From assembly GCA_002709155.1 (NCBI GenBank), contig PAQA01000025.1:11953-44095 (forward strand): a stretch of 32,143 bases of DNA, in the 5' to 3' direction. Under the pieces are notes generated by a model that saw only the letters and a list, made by a program, of their open reading frames with translations, was not told where the DNA came from and searched no databases. Below are positions 1 to 8,824 of the stretch, piece after piece (within the stretch, counting starts at the first letter, position 1; the number at the start of each line of letters is the position of its first letter). This DNA is from Rhodospirillaceae bacterium. GTDB taxonomy: Bacteria; Pseudomonadota; Alphaproteobacteria; Thalassobaculales; Thalassobaculaceae. A program made the position numbers and the translations under genes.

Positions 1-839
1 CCCTCTACCTCGGCAAATGGATCAACAAAAATAATCGCTTTGCCCCCCGCTAGCATGTACTGGTCTATAGCAAAAATAGTACGGGCAGACTGATTTTTGG
101 GATGCACGACCATTAAGACATTAACGCCGTTAGGCACTTCATCTATTTCTTTTCCCAAAAAACGCGTCTCGAATAATTCACCAATTTGATTTCGAACAAC
201 GTAGGGTGCTACTGGTTCCTGTCGACCTGTTGCCGTAACTTTCATGGTCCCATCTGTTGGAAGAGTGCTTACTATCCCAACCACGGTGGGCTTTGAGGTT
301 ACAAGCGCATACAGCATTTTTGATAAATCGTATTCCAGAAAGGCTTCGCGATCTATCTGGATAAAAGGTATTGTTTCAATATCATCGGTTGTATTTGAGC
401 CTACTAAACCAAAATACATATTATCCCCGCCGCTAACCGCAGGTATACCTCGCAGGCCAGCTGCCACGGCTCTGTCTTCTATACTTGAAAATGGCGCCGG
501 GTCCAGTACTTCCAATTTCACTTTTCCGTTTGAAATACTCTGGTACTCTGAGAGCAAATCTCTGACGCGGTTTGCATAAATTCCCAAATGCGGAACTGCC
601 TGCGCTAAGCCACCTGATAAGTATAACCTAAATGTCACTGGTTCTCTAACATCCTTGAGCAATTTTATTGTTGATTCTGAAAGTGTATACAGTTTGTCTT
701 TGGTTAGATCTAACCGCGCGGACGTTAACCAGCCACTGCTTAATACATTGACAGAAAGAAATAAAATCAAAAGAAGTGCCAAACCTGCTATGGCCAACCG
801 GTTCCCGTTATCAGAACTAACTGTATGTGGATGAGCCAT
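1..839 (-). CDS. GldG-like ABC system auxiliary protein (partial, C-terminus beyond window)
   Basis: About 279 codons read without a stop from an ATG at 839 to the left edge, so the C-terminus is missing. The N-terminus has a short polar stretch, then one hydrophobic segment (about residues 14-35) and a periplasmic-looking domain with LTKDKLYTLSES near residues 46-57, which is typical of the GldG / 'ABC-type uncharacterized transport auxiliary' family. Later parts such as VLMVVHPKN and FVDPFAEVE also fit that family. Its ATG directly follows the TAA of the permease gene (stop at 840-842), so the two are probably translationally coupled in one operon with the ATPase. In most proteobacteria these proteins are not tied to gliding, and the substrate is unknown. 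Family assignment is good; the exact role is unknown. Confidence 0.82.
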   Translation of the reverse strand, partial: MAHPHTVSSDNGNRLAIAGLALLLILFLSVNVLSSGWLTSARLDLTKDKLYTLSESTIKLLKDVREPVTFRLYLSGGLAQAVPHLGIYANRVRDLLSEYQSISNGKVKLEVLDPAPFSSIEDRAVAAGLRGIPAVSGGDNMYFGLVGSNTTDDIETIPFIQIDREAFLEYDLSKMLYALVTSKPTVVGIVSTLPTDGTMKVTATGRQEPVAPYVVRNQIGELFETRFLGKEIDEVPNGVNVLMVVHPKNQSARTIFAIDQYMLAGGKAIIFVDPFAEVE

Positions 840-1574
840 TTAGGTTGCCTTGCGCCAGTCTATGATTACGGCATTCGCGGTCAGTGCTATGATTATGATG
901 GACCCAAAAAATATAACATCCCGAAAATCAATTACACCGCGCTGTATCGATTGAAAATGGGGAAGAAAACCGAAATTACCCACAGCTTGTACTATATCTG
1001 CGGAAGCCCAGGCCGAAAAGAAATCTAATATCACAGGCGAACCAGCCAGCGTTAGTACGAAACACGTTGCTGTGGTTATTACAAAAGCGATTACCTGGTT
1101 TTTCGTACACGCAGATATCATTGATCCGATAGCTAAATATGCTCCGGCCATCAAAGCACTTCCTATATAGGAGGCAAAAACAACCCCATTATCGGGGGCT
1201 CCCAAATAGTTAACAGTTATCCAAAATGGAAAAGTAAGTAAAAGCGCAGTAACACTGAATGCCCAGGCGGCTAGAAACTTGCCAGTTACTGCTTGGTTCA
1301 TTGAAATCGGCAATGTTAAAAAGAGTTCTATTGTTCCCAATTTACGTTCTTCTGCCCATAACCGCATGGACAATGCCGGAACCAGAAACAAGTATAACCA
1401 AGGATGAAATTCGAAAAAAGGAACCAGGTCTGCTTGGTCCCGTTCTAGAAAACCGCCCATAAAGAAGGTTAGCAATCCAGCTAGCATTAAAAAAATCACA
1501 ATAAACACATACGCTAGCGGTGTAGCAAAGTAAGCCGTGAATTCTCTAATAAATATCAGTCTAACATTACGCAT
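840..1574 (-). CDS. ABC transporter permease, GldF/ABC-2 type
   Basis: A 244-residue hydrophobic protein with about six membrane segments, opening with a short cytoplasmic piece (MRNVRLIFIREFTAYF) typical of ABC-2 permeases. The segment around residues 65-95 (PALSMRLWAEERKLGTIELFLTLP) carries the conserved MRLWAEE-R-GTIE-L pattern of GldF/NosY-type permeases. The start codon overlaps the end of the upstream ATPase gene by 8 bp (1567-1574), and its stop abuts the GldG-like start, giving a three-gene operon ATPase-permease-GldG. The likely role is the membrane channel of an exporter or envelope-remodelling ABC system. The substrate cannot be read from sequence. Confidence 0.88.
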   Translation of the reverse strand: MRNVRLIFIREFTAYFATPLAYVFIVIFLMLAGLLTFFMGGFLERDQADLVPFFEFHPWLYLFLVPALSMRLWAEERKLGTIELFLTLPISMNQAVTGKFLAAWAFSVTALLLTFPFWITVNYLGAPDNGVVFASYIGSALMAGAYLAIGSMISACTKNQVIAFVITTATCFVLTLAGSPVILDFFSAWASADIVQAVGNFGFLPHFQSIQRGVIDFRDVIFFGSIIIIALTANAVIIDWRKAT

Positions 1575-2292
1575 TTAAAGTCACTTTCCTGAAGACCTCT
1601 TCTAAATCCCCAGACCCAGATTGCGATTTCAATTCGGACGGAGATCCATCGGCCACGACTTTCCCGGATGCGATTATCATTGCTCGACTGCAAACGGCAT
1701 CAACTTCCTCAAGGATATGCGTAGAAATAATAATACATTTTGTCGAAGCCATTTCCTTGATCAGATCTCTGACGACTTGCTTCTGATTTGGGTCAAGACC
1801 ATCTGTGGGCTCGTCTAAAATGAGCACTTTTGGATCGTGCAGGAGTGCCTGCGCTAGTCCGACGCGCCGTTTGTATCCCTTCGAGAGTGTCTCAATTGGC
1901 TGTTGTGCAACCTCTTCTATTCTCGTCATGCGCACCGCGTTTTGAACCCGTTCCTCCCGCTCTGATCCGTTAAAACCCCGTATGCCCGAGATAAAACGCA
2001 AAAAGCCCAGAGGTGTCATATCCGGGTAAGCCGGCGCTCCTTCAGGTAAATAACCAACAGATCTTTTAACATCTAGCGGATCTTTAAGAACATCAAAGCC
2101 GCATACCTCGGCTGACCCTTCGCTAGGTGATAAAAAACCAACAATCATTTTCATTGTTGTTGACTTTCCGGCACCATTTGGACCTAAGAAGCCTAATACT
2201 TCACCGATATTTGCGGAAAAGGTAACTTTATCGACCACCGTTCGTGGCCCGAACTGTTTTGTTAAACCTTTAACTGAAATGGCTAGATTCAT
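1567..2292 (-). CDS. ABC transporter ATP-binding protein, GldA-like
   Basis: A 241-residue ATPase with the full set of ABC motifs: Walker A GPNGAGKST (about residues 38-46), Q-loop region replaced by VGYLPEGAPAYPDM, signature LSKGYKRRVGLAQAL, Walker B KVLILDEPTDGLDP and the switch histidine in IISTH. The LSKGY variant of the signature is usual for the CcmA/GldA/NosF branch that pairs with ABC-2 permeases. It is the first gene of the minus-strand operon and is divergent from the CoA-transferase gene across a 177-bp gap. It powers the permease and GldG-like protein downstream. Confidence 0.92.
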   Translation of the reverse strand: MNLAISVKGLTKQFGPRTVVDKVTFSANIGEVLGFLGPNGAGKSTTMKMIVGFLSPSEGSAEVCGFDVLKDPLDVKRSVGYLPEGAPAYPDMTPLGFLRFISGIRGFNGSEREERVQNAVRMTRIEEVAQQPIETLSKGYKRRVGLAQALLHDPKVLILDEPTDGLDPNQKQVVRDLIKEMASTKCIIISTHILEEVDAVCSRAMIIASGKVVADGSPSELKSQSGSGDLEEVFRKVTLNA

Positions 2293-2469
2293 GGTATTTT
2301 TTCTTTAAAACTGATAATACAGTAGTGGTTTAACGTTTTTTTGAAGAAAATCAACTAATTGGGCATTTCTCAAGCGTAAATAACCCTAGTTAGGTTTAAA
2401 ATCAATTACTGTTGTCAGGTTATCAATAAATTTAAAAATAAGTTTTAAATAAAGAATGGATTTTGAAAG
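2293..2469. promoter_or_regulatory. Divergent promoter region between ABC operon and CoA-transferase
   Basis: A 177-bp AT-rich gap between two diverging genes, so it must hold a promoter for each unless transcription enters from outside. A short inverted repeat AACC-N7-GGTT lies near 2380-2397. A loose TTGTCA hexamer followed by an AT-rich stretch is seen upstream of the plus-strand gene. No promoter can be fixed by eye. Confidence 0.35.
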
Positions 2470-3693
2470 ATGACTACCCAATCCCCTCTTGGTGGTGTTC
2501 GTATTTTTGATCTCACGCGCATCTTGGCAGGGCCAACATGCACCCAACTTCTGGGAGACCTGGGGGCCGATGTCATTAAAGTGGAAAAACCAGGAGTGGG
2601 GGACGATACAAGGACGTGGGGGCCTCCCTATGTTCAGGGAGCGGATGGTCAAGATACGAGTGAATCTGCTTATTATTTATCAGCTAATAGAAACAAACGG
2701 TCAATAACAATAGACCTCCAAAATCCAAATGGGATTGCGTTGGCTAAAAAACTCATATCCAAATGTGACGTTCTTATTGAAAATTTTAAAGTAGGGGGAT
2801 TAGCTAAACTTGGCCTAGGCTACGAAGATATAAAAAAAGAATTCCCGAGCCTTATTTATTGCTCCGTCACCGGTTTTGGGCAAACCGGGCCCTATGCATC
2901 CAGGGCTGGATATGACTTTTTAGCTCAAGGTCTTGGAGGAATAATGAGTATTACCGGCCAGCCTGATGGAGAGCCGATGAAAGTGGGTGTTGGCATAGCA
3001 GATGTTATGACCGGAATGTATGCCTCTACAGCAATTCTTGCAGCGTTGCGTCATAGGGACGCTACAGGGGAAGGTCAGCATATCGATACGTGTCTGCTCG
3101 ATACCCAAGTTTCATGGTTGATTAATGAGGGGACAAATTATTTAGTTTCTGGGAAGGTTCCAATTAAGCTGGGTAATGAGCACCCAAATATCGTGCCGTA
3201 TAAAGTCTTTGCAACATCAAATGGCCATGTGATCCTTGCTGTCGGTAATGATAGGCAGTTTCAAGACTGGTGTACTGCGGCAGAGGCTCATGATCTAAAA
3301 AATGACCCCCGTTACGCTACTAATCCCCTTAGAATTGCGAACAGAGAAACATTATATAGTTTGATGCCCGATTTTATGGAAAAGAAAACAACCGAGGAAT
3401 GGTTGATTAAACTGGCAGAATTGAAAGTTCCATGTAGTCCTGTGAATGATATTGAGCAAGTCTTTAACGATCCGCACGTTCAGCATCGGGGTATGCGAAT
3501 AGAGATGGATCATCACGCATCAGGATCAGGTAAAGTTCCATTGATCGGAAATCCATTGAAAATGTCAGAACCCCCGCCTCAATATCGTTTGGCCCCGCCA
3601 ACGCTAGGACAGCATACGGACGAGGTTTTAGAAGAATTGCTAGATTTAAAAAAGGAACAAATTCAAATCTTGAAAGACGGAAATATCATATAA
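2470..3693 (+). CDS. CaiB/BaiF family CoA-transferase (class III)
   Basis: A 407-residue class III CoA-transferase, close to the usual length of the family. The N-terminal Rossmann part shows DLTRILAGPTCTQLLGDLGADVIKVEKP (about residues 14-41, written here as two joined motifs LAGPTCTQLLGD and LGADVIKVEKP). The GFGQTGPYASRAGYD motif follows near 135-149. The catalytic aspartate is probably D178 in GVGIADVMTGMYA, by position against formyl-CoA transferase. These enzymes move CoA from an acyl-CoA donor to a carboxylate; the substrate pair cannot be told from sequence. It sits 34 bp upstream of cbiD on the same strand, so it is likely co-transcribed with cbiD-cobK, although no known cobalamin step needs a CoA-transferase. 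Confidence 0.9.
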   Translation: MTTQSPLGGVRIFDLTRILAGPTCTQLLGDLGADVIKVEKPGVGDDTRTWGPPYVQGADGQDTSESAYYLSANRNKRSITIDLQNPNGIALAKKLISKCDVLIENFKVGGLAKLGLGYEDIKKEFPSLIYCSVTGFGQTGPYASRAGYDFLAQGLGGIMSITGQPDGEPMKVGVGIADVMTGMYASTAILAALRHRDATGEGQHIDTCLLDTQVSWLINEGTNYLVSGKVPIKLGNEHPNIVPYKVFATSNGHVILAVGNDRQFQDWCTAAEAHDLKNDPRYATNPLRIANRETLYSLMPDFMEKKTTEEWLIKLAELKVPCSPVNDIEQVFNDPHVQHRGMRIEMDHHASGSGKVPLIGNPLKMSEPPPQYRLAPPTLGQHTDEVLEELLDLKKEQIQILKDGNII

Positions 3694-3727
3694 TGCCTTT
3701 TTGCTGAAAATTAATGGTATCATCACG

Positions 3728-4816
3728 ATGTCTGAAACGAAAACTCACCTGCGAAGAGGTTGGACGACAGGAGCATGTGCAACAGCAGCTGCTAAAGCCG
3801 CGTTTACTGCCTTAATTACGGGACGATTTCCAGATCCCGTTGAGATCACCTTGCCAAAGGGGCAAAGAGTTTCCTTCTCTCTGGCAAAAGAGCAGTTGAC
3901 TGAAACAAGCGCCATGGCCGCCGTTATAAAAGATGCTGGAGATGACCCTGACGTTACCCATGGGGCTCTAATAGTAGTTACTGTTTCAATTGATAAAAGT
4001 TCTTCAGTGATCAGTTTCCGATCAGGTAATGGAGTGGGTACTGTTACTAAAATTGGCTTGCCAATAGGCGTGGGTGAGCCAGCTATAAATCCGGTTCCAC
4101 GGGAAATGATCAAAAATGCGATTTTGGAGGTCGCAAAAGCCAATGGAAAGAAGGTCGGTGTCATTGTGGAGGTTTCTATCCCAGGGGGGGAAGAAATAGC
4201 ACAAAAAACATGGAACCCACGCCTTGGTATAGTTGGAGGCCTCTCCATTTTAGGCACAACTGGTGTCGTAATACCATTTTCATGTTCAGCATGGATCCAT
4301 TCAATACATCGCGGTATTGATGTCGCAAGAGCTGCTGACGTTCCCCACGTTGGAGCATGCACTGGGTCAATATCTGAAACAGCGGTTCGTCAAAAGTATG
4401 GACTTCCGGAGAGTTCAATTCTGGATATGGGAGATTTTGTGGGTGGTACCCTAAAGTATCTTAGAAGACATCCAATTCCGCGTGTAACAATAGGTGGTGG
4501 GTTCGGTAAAATTTCCAAACTAGGTCAAGGGCATTTGGATCTGCATTCTGGTCGAAGTCAAGTTGACTTGGGTTGGCTTGCAAAGCTGGCTGCATGTGCT
4601 TCTGCCAGTGACGAAGTTATAGATCAAATTTATGCTGCTAACACAGCGATGGAGGTACTGGGGATAGCATCCCAAAATAAATTACATTTAGCCGATCTCG
4701 TCGCTAATGAAGCAAGAGTAATTGCATTGGATGTACTTTCGAGGGCACCCGTCGCCGTGGAGGTTTTGATTTTTGATCGGTCAGGTCAGTTAGTGGGTGC
4801 TGCTAATGGCTGGTAA
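3728..4816 (+). CDS. cbiD: Cobalt-precorrin-5B (C1)-methyltransferase CbiD
   Basis: CbiD methylates C1 of the contracted corrin ring using S-adenosylmethionine in the oxygen-independent pathway. The N-terminal RRGWTTGACATAAAKAA motif (about residues 9-25 from this start) is the hallmark of the family. LDMGDFVGGTLKYLRRHP and VTIGGGFGKISKLGQGH further on are also CbiD-like. I chose the ATG at 3728 (362 residues); an in-frame TTG at 3701 would add nine residues with no better ribosome site. The gene follows the CoA-transferase by 34 bp and overlaps cobK by 11 bp. CbiD takes the place of CobF, which is not seen in the window. Confidence 0.94.
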   Translation: MSETKTHLRRGWTTGACATAAAKAAFTALITGRFPDPVEITLPKGQRVSFSLAKEQLTETSAMAAVIKDAGDDPDVTHGALIVVTVSIDKSSSVISFRSGNGVGTVTKIGLPIGVGEPAINPVPREMIKNAILEVAKANGKKVGVIVEVSIPGGEEIAQKTWNPRLGIVGGLSILGTTGVVIPFSCSAWIHSIHRGIDVARAADVPHVGACTGSISETAVRQKYGLPESSILDMGDFVGGTLKYLRRHPIPRVTIGGGFGKISKLGQGHLDLHSGRSQVDLGWLAKLAACASASDEVIDQIYAANTAMEVLGIASQNKLHLADLVANEARVIALDVLSRAPVAVEVLIFDRSGQLVGAANGW

Positions 4817-5570
4817 TGTCATATTAATCCTTGGTGGGACAAGAGAAGCCATAGAAATTGCTTGTGATCTGGAGCAAATAGAAAACACAACAGTTATAAC
4901 TTCCCTAGCAGGTGTGACCCGTTCTCCGCGGCTTCCAAAGGGAAAAGTGCGTTATGGTGGATTTGGAGGCAAAGACGGCCTTTTTGATTATTTAATTTGG
5001 GAAAAGATTACTTTAGTCATTGATGCCACTCACCCATTTGCAGAAAAAATCACAAAAAATGCGTACGAAGCTTCGAAAAGAGCAAATATTCCGTGCCTCC
5101 ACTTTTCTCGTAAACCATGGGAAAAAACGGCACAGGACAAATGGTATGAGGTTGAAAATTCTAAAGCTGCAGCATCAACTTTGACCCAAAAAGACTTTGA
5201 ATGTGTCAAAAATGTATTTCTGACTATTGGACGCCAAGATGTGAACTGTTTTTATTCAATAAACACAAAACAATTTTTTGTTAGAAGTATAGAACCCGTA
5301 AAAGAATTAGGCTGCTTTGAAAATATGAAATGGATACAAGGCCGAGGACCCTTTGCTTTTCAAGATGAGTACACTTTTTTTAAGGAACACAGCATAGATT
5401 GTTTGGTCGCCAAAAATAGTGGGGGTTATGCCAGCCATCCTAAAATAGACGTTGCACGGTTTATAGGAGTACCTGTCGTCCTAGTGCAACAGCCAAAGTC
5501 AATCAATATAAAACAAATATATGACAGGGAGTCGCTGACTGCATTTGTGTCACATCATCTTTCAGGATGA
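4806..5570 (+). CDS. cobK: Precorrin-6A reductase CobK/CbiJ
   Basis: A 254-residue protein of the CobK/CbiJ family, which reduces (cobalt-)precorrin-6A to 6B with a pyridine nucleotide. Visible family features are the N-terminal ILGGTREAIEIA motif, RYGGFGGKDGLFDYL, and VIDATHPFAEKITKNA near residues 75-90. The ATG at 4806 overlaps the end of cbiD by 11 bp; a GTG at 4797 is possible and would add three residues. It is the last gene of the caiB-cbiD-cobK unit and converges on cobM across 13 bp. The cobK and cbiJ proteins are homologous, so the sequence does not separate the cobalt-free from the cobalt-bound substrate. Confidence 0.93.
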   Translation: MAGNVILILGGTREAIEIACDLEQIENTTVITSLAGVTRSPRLPKGKVRYGGFGGKDGLFDYLIWEKITLVIDATHPFAEKITKNAYEASKRANIPCLHFSRKPWEKTAQDKWYEVENSKAAASTLTQKDFECVKNVFLTIGRQDVNCFYSINTKQFFVRSIEPVKELGCFENMKWIQGRGPFAFQDEYTFFKEHSIDCLVAKNSGGYASHPKIDVARFIGVPVVLVQQPKSINIKQIYDRESLTAFVSHHLSG

Positions 5571-5583
5571 TTAAATAATCGGG

Positions 5584-6345
5584 CTAGGTCTTTTTAATTC
5601 TCAATAAATGTGAGCGGCTCGCGTCGTAAAGAGCGCTATCTGGATAATTCTCTTCTTCGAGCGCTGGGCCAATCAGAATAAGTGCTGTTCGGGTAATTTT
5701 CTCCGATCTTACTTTTTCAAAAATGTTTGATAGAGTCCCGCGGATTATTTTTTGATCGGGCCAGGTTACTCGATAAATCACGGCCACTGGATAATCTGAC
5801 CCATGAATAGGTTCTAGTATTCTTCGAATATATCGCAGGTTGCGAATAGACAGATGAATAGCCAAAGTCGCTTTTGAACTTCCAAGGCTTTCCAACTCCT
5901 CCCCGAGTGGCATTTTGGATGATTTCATAGAGGTTCTTGTAAGAATTACACTCTGACTTACTTGCGGAAGTGTCAATTCTTGCCCCAACGCTGCTGCTGC
6001 AGCCGCAAATGCGGGAACCCCTGGTGTAATTTCAAAGTCGATATTTAATTTTTTTAACCTTCTGATCTGCTCGGCGATAGCTCCATAAAGTGAAGGGTCC
6101 CCAGAGTGAACGCGCGCGACATCTTCGCTTTCATTATTAGCAGTAACTATTATTTCAATGATTTCATCGAGGTTTAAAGGTGCTGTATCTATTATTTTTG
6201 CGTCTTTTGGAGCGGCTTTTAATACCTCTTTGGGAACTAACGAGCCAGCAAAAAGACAATACTTACATTGTTCTATGAGATTTCTTCCCCGAATGGTTAG
6301 TAAATCTGGGTCACCTGGGCCTGCCCCAATAAAATGAACGGTCAT
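5584..6345 (-). CDS. cobM: Precorrin-4 C11-methyltransferase CobM/CbiF
   Basis: A 253-residue SAM-dependent uroporphyrinogen-III-type methyltransferase. It opens with VHFIGAGPGDPDLLTIRG, has the ARVHSGDPSLYGAIAEQI loop near residues 97-114, and has ITPGVPAFAAAAAALG near 132-147. That set (FAGSLVP after the first helix, VHSGDPSLYG) matches CobM/CbiF, which methylates C11 of precorrin-4 or its cobalt form. It is the last gene of the minus-strand operon. Its ATG overlaps the stop of the cbiG-cobJ fusion by 4 bp (ATGA, 6342-6345), so translation is likely coupled. Confidence 0.94.
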   Translation of the reverse strand: MTVHFIGAGPGDPDLLTIRGRNLIEQCKYCLFAGSLVPKEVLKAAPKDAKIIDTAPLNLDEIIEIIVTANNESEDVARVHSGDPSLYGAIAEQIRRLKKLNIDFEITPGVPAFAAAAAALGQELTLPQVSQSVILTRTSMKSSKMPLGEELESLGSSKATLAIHLSIRNLRYIRRILEPIHGSDYPVAVIYRVTWPDQKIIRGTLSNIFEKVRSEKITRTALILIGPALEEENYPDSALYDASRSHLLRIKKT

Positions 6346-8129
6346 TTGGAATAAATTTCGTTAGGAGTTTTTTTTATCAAATAACCTCGCGGTGTGAACA
6401 CTCTGCCCCTAAAAGTCTTTGTTTGGGTACTGCCGACAATAACTATTGATAACATGTCGACACTATCGGGTTCGAAATCTTGAATATCCATTATCTCTAA
6501 TTTTTCCTCTGCCCGGCCTAGTGATCTACCAATGATAACTGGGGTTTGTGGTCCTCTTCCTTGTTTTATGATTTCTATTGTCTTGACCAACTGATTGCGC
6601 CGTCGTCCAGATGCGGGGTTGTATAAGGCTATAACAAAATCACTTTCGGTTGCTGCTTTGATTCTTTTTTCTATAACGCTCCATGGTGTGAGAAGATCTG
6701 AAAGTGATATTGCACAAAAGTCATGTCCAAGAGGGGCGCCGGCTTTTGCTGCACAAGCCTGAACCGCAGATATACCTGGGGAAACGATTATTTCTACCAA
6801 GTTCCAAGATGGCTTGTCAAAATCCTTTAGACAGTCAAATACCAAGCTTGCCATAGCATAGATGCCAGGATCACCAGATGAAATTAACCCAACCGTTCTA
6901 CCTTCAGCAGCGATATCTAGAGCCCTTAAAACTCGATCCCTTTCCTCACCCAGCTCATATGGGTGAAGCGTTTTTCCACTAGTCGCGTTCCCCAACAGAT
7001 CTAGATAGAGTTTGTAACCAACTAGATCGGACGTAACGCGCATCAACTCATTGGCTTCGGGTGTTAACCAACCCTGTTTCCCGGGGCCAGTGCCTATTAT
7101 GAATAATTTACCCCGTTCTAACCCAATTTTTTCTGGAAGTAATATGTTTGGTGCTTTTGCTATTGCACATGTGGCTCTTTTTGACTTTTCTTTTGGAACA
7201 ATTAATTCGCCATCAGGGCCTGCAGCAGCTAGAGCTGCTGCTTCTGCTACTCCGTGGCAACCGACCTCGTTAAAAACAATATTAGACGGGTTTAATAATC
7301 TCGGTGTTTCTAACTCGAGTGTAGCTGCATTAAAAAAGCGCAGAGGTTTCTCTAATATTAGCGATAGTTGTTGGAGTGCTTCCTCATCCATCTTAAGGTC
7401 TATTGAAACGATGATTGCCACGCTGTCGGGACATAGAGTGTGCTTGGATAAAGTCGTTTTAACCAGATTAAATACTTCCTCTGCTGTAGCATTTCGCTCG
7501 CAGCCTACACCAACGGCCAGACACTCTGGGCTATAGGTTAGTGATGATCCGTCGGGTGCAGTTTGTTTTTCCGTCACATTTATTGATAATTTACCATTGT
7601 TTGAAAATGGTAGAGATGTATTCTCCAGCCACGCAGGTCGGTTGGAAATCTTGATTGAAGCACCATTCAAAAGCTCGGCCATAAATTTTTTATAAACCCC
7701 ATAATGCTGAAGGTGCCAGCCCTTTGGAGGAGTATCTAAGGTAACGTTGAAATGAAGATCGCTAGCTGTAGTTATGGTCACTCTGCCGTCGATTAATTGT
7801 CCGATTTGGTCGGCTAATTCATTGGCTCCGGAATGCCCGCCTAATACCGGGATCACTGAGCTTCCATCTTCTGCGACCACTACCACAGGAGGATCGTATT
7901 CTTTTTTTGTAATTACTGGGGCTAGAAGACGAACGAGAATACCTAGTGCTCCTATGAAAATGATGGGCTCTTTATCAATAAATAATGATCTTAACTGATC
8001 TGGGTATTTTTCGATTAGAATATCACACTCTGCAAATTTGCCGCGCAAACTTGCTTCAAAGTGTACTGCGATTTTTCGAGCGATTTGCAAGCCGGATGAG
8101 GAAACTACGACGACGGCTGTCACAACCAT
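6342..8129 (-). CDS. cobJ: CbiG-CobJ fusion: cobalamin biosynthesis protein CbiG joined to precorrin-3B C17-methyltransferase
   Basis: A 595-residue two-part protein. Residues 1-335 are CbiG-like: FIGALGILVRLLAP (58-71), VIPVLGGHSGANELADQIG (92-110), then the C-terminal CbiG domain starting at LAVGVGCERNATAEEV (204-219). CbiG opens the delta-lactone of cobalt-precorrin-5A and releases acetaldehyde. Residues from about 340 are CobJ/CbiH: IIGTGPGKQGWLTPEA (344-359), GLISSGDPGIYAMAS (414-428), VSPGISAVQACAAKAGAPLG (449-468) and ALYNPASGRRRNQL (501-514). CobJ methylates C17 and drives ring contraction. Joining the two places successive-pathway enzymes on one chain; such fusions are known in other bacteria. 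The start overlaps cobI by 10 bp and the stop overlaps cobM by 4 bp. Confidence 0.93.
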   Translation of the reverse strand: MVVTAVVVVSSSGLQIARKIAVHFEASLRGKFAECDILIEKYPDQLRSLFIDKEPIIFIGALGILVRLLAPVITKKEYDPPVVVVAEDGSSVIPVLGGHSGANELADQIGQLIDGRVTITTASDLHFNVTLDTPPKGWHLQHYGVYKKFMAELLNGASIKISNRPAWLENTSLPFSNNGKLSINVTEKQTAPDGSSLTYSPECLAVGVGCERNATAEEVFNLVKTTLSKHTLCPDSVAIIVSIDLKMDEEALQQLSLILEKPLRFFNAATLELETPRLLNPSNIVFNEVGCHGVAEAAALAAAGPDGELIVPKEKSKRATCAIAKAPNILLPEKIGLERGKLFIIGTGPGKQGWLTPEANELMRVTSDLVGYKLYLDLLGNATSGKTLHPYELGEERDRVLRALDIAAEGRTVGLISSGDPGIYAMASLVFDCLKDFDKPSWNLVEIIVSPGISAVQACAAKAGAPLGHDFCAISLSDLLTPWSVIEKRIKAATESDFVIALYNPASGRRRNQLVKTIEIIKQGRGPQTPVIIGRSLGRAEEKLEIMDIQDFEPDSVDMLSIVIVGSTQTKTFRGRVFTPRGYLIKKTPNEIYSK

Positions 8130-8824
8130 GCCTTTTCTCGGGAATGAATCAAAATCATAGAAAAGTATGGGGTCGATTTTGCATCAACCTTTTCAATATC
8201 AATGATTTTCTGAGTTTGCATTGTAGCTCTCTCTATATATCGAGCGTTTTGGATCAGTCCATGTCTCTTTAAGAGCTCTTTTATTCGATTAAAATGGCGA
8301 CCAATTTTGATGATAGCAATGGAGTCGGCGGTTTTTATTTTTTCTTCAAGCTCAGAGTTATCGAGTGGCGCCGGCAGTATAATTAAAATATCGTTACGAG
8401 ATGCAAGTGGGGATTCTAGGGAAGCTGAACAAGCTGTCAACGATGATACACCCGGAATAACTTCGATCGAACATTCATTTTTTAAACGGCTGAATAGATA
8501 CATGAAGGAACCATAAAAGAATGGATCACCCTCACAAAGTACCGCAACAATTTTGCCATCCCGTACAGCCTTGGATATTTTTGCACTTGCCTTATCGTAG
8601 ACCTCAAACGCTGGAAAACGTTCGCTCACCATCGGCGTTTTGATGACAAGTTCCTTGGTCCCTGTTGGAAAATGCTTCGCCGCGATGGACCTTGCTAAAC
8701 TTGTTCCGACTTCGGGTGCAGGATAAACGATCAGATCGGCTTTTTTTAGGACCTTAAGTGCTTTTAAAGTTATTAGGTCCGGATCGCCGGGGCCCACCCC
8801 TACGCCATATATTTTCCCACTCAT
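8120..8824 (-). CDS. cobI: Precorrin-2 C20-methyltransferase CobI/CbiL
   Basis: From the ATG at 8824 the protein is 234 residues and begins MSGKIYGVGVGPGDPDLITL, the usual start of CobI/CbiL. VLCEGDPFFYGSFMYLFSRL and IEVIPGVSSLTACSA are further family motifs. A longer in-frame start at 8896 would add 24 residues lying entirely inside cobL, and it is rejected: the 8824 ATG has an AGGAAAG ribosome site about 7 bp upstream and overlaps the cobL stop as ATGA. The enzyme adds the C20 methyl group, the first step committed to the corrin branch. It lies between cobL and the cbiG-cobJ fusion in the operon. Confidence 0.93.
   Translation of the reverse strand: MSGKIYGVGVGPGDPDLITLKALKVLKKADLIVYPAPEVGTSLARSIAAKHFPTGTKELVIKTPMVSERFPAFEVYDKASAKISKAVRDGKIVAVLCEGDPFFYGSFMYLFSRLKNECSIEVIPGVSSLTACSASLESPLASRNDILIILPAPLDNSELEEKIKTADSIAIIKIGRHFNRIKELLKRHGLIQNARYIERATMQTQKIIDIEKVDAKSTPYFSMILIHSREKAWL

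Noticed and set aside
3745-4362. Minus-strand 205-codon open frame opposite cbiD
   Set aside because: It is antisense to well-conserved cbiD motifs and has low-complexity, unrecognisable sequence.
5569-5580. Small palindrome GATTAAATAATC between convergent cobK and cobM
   Set aside because: Five A/T-rich pairs around a two-base loop cannot make a stable terminator hairpin.
7051-7536. Plus-strand 161-codon open frame opposite the cbiG-cobJ fusion
   Set aside because: It is an antisense shadow of a confidently assigned gene, with no family features of its own.
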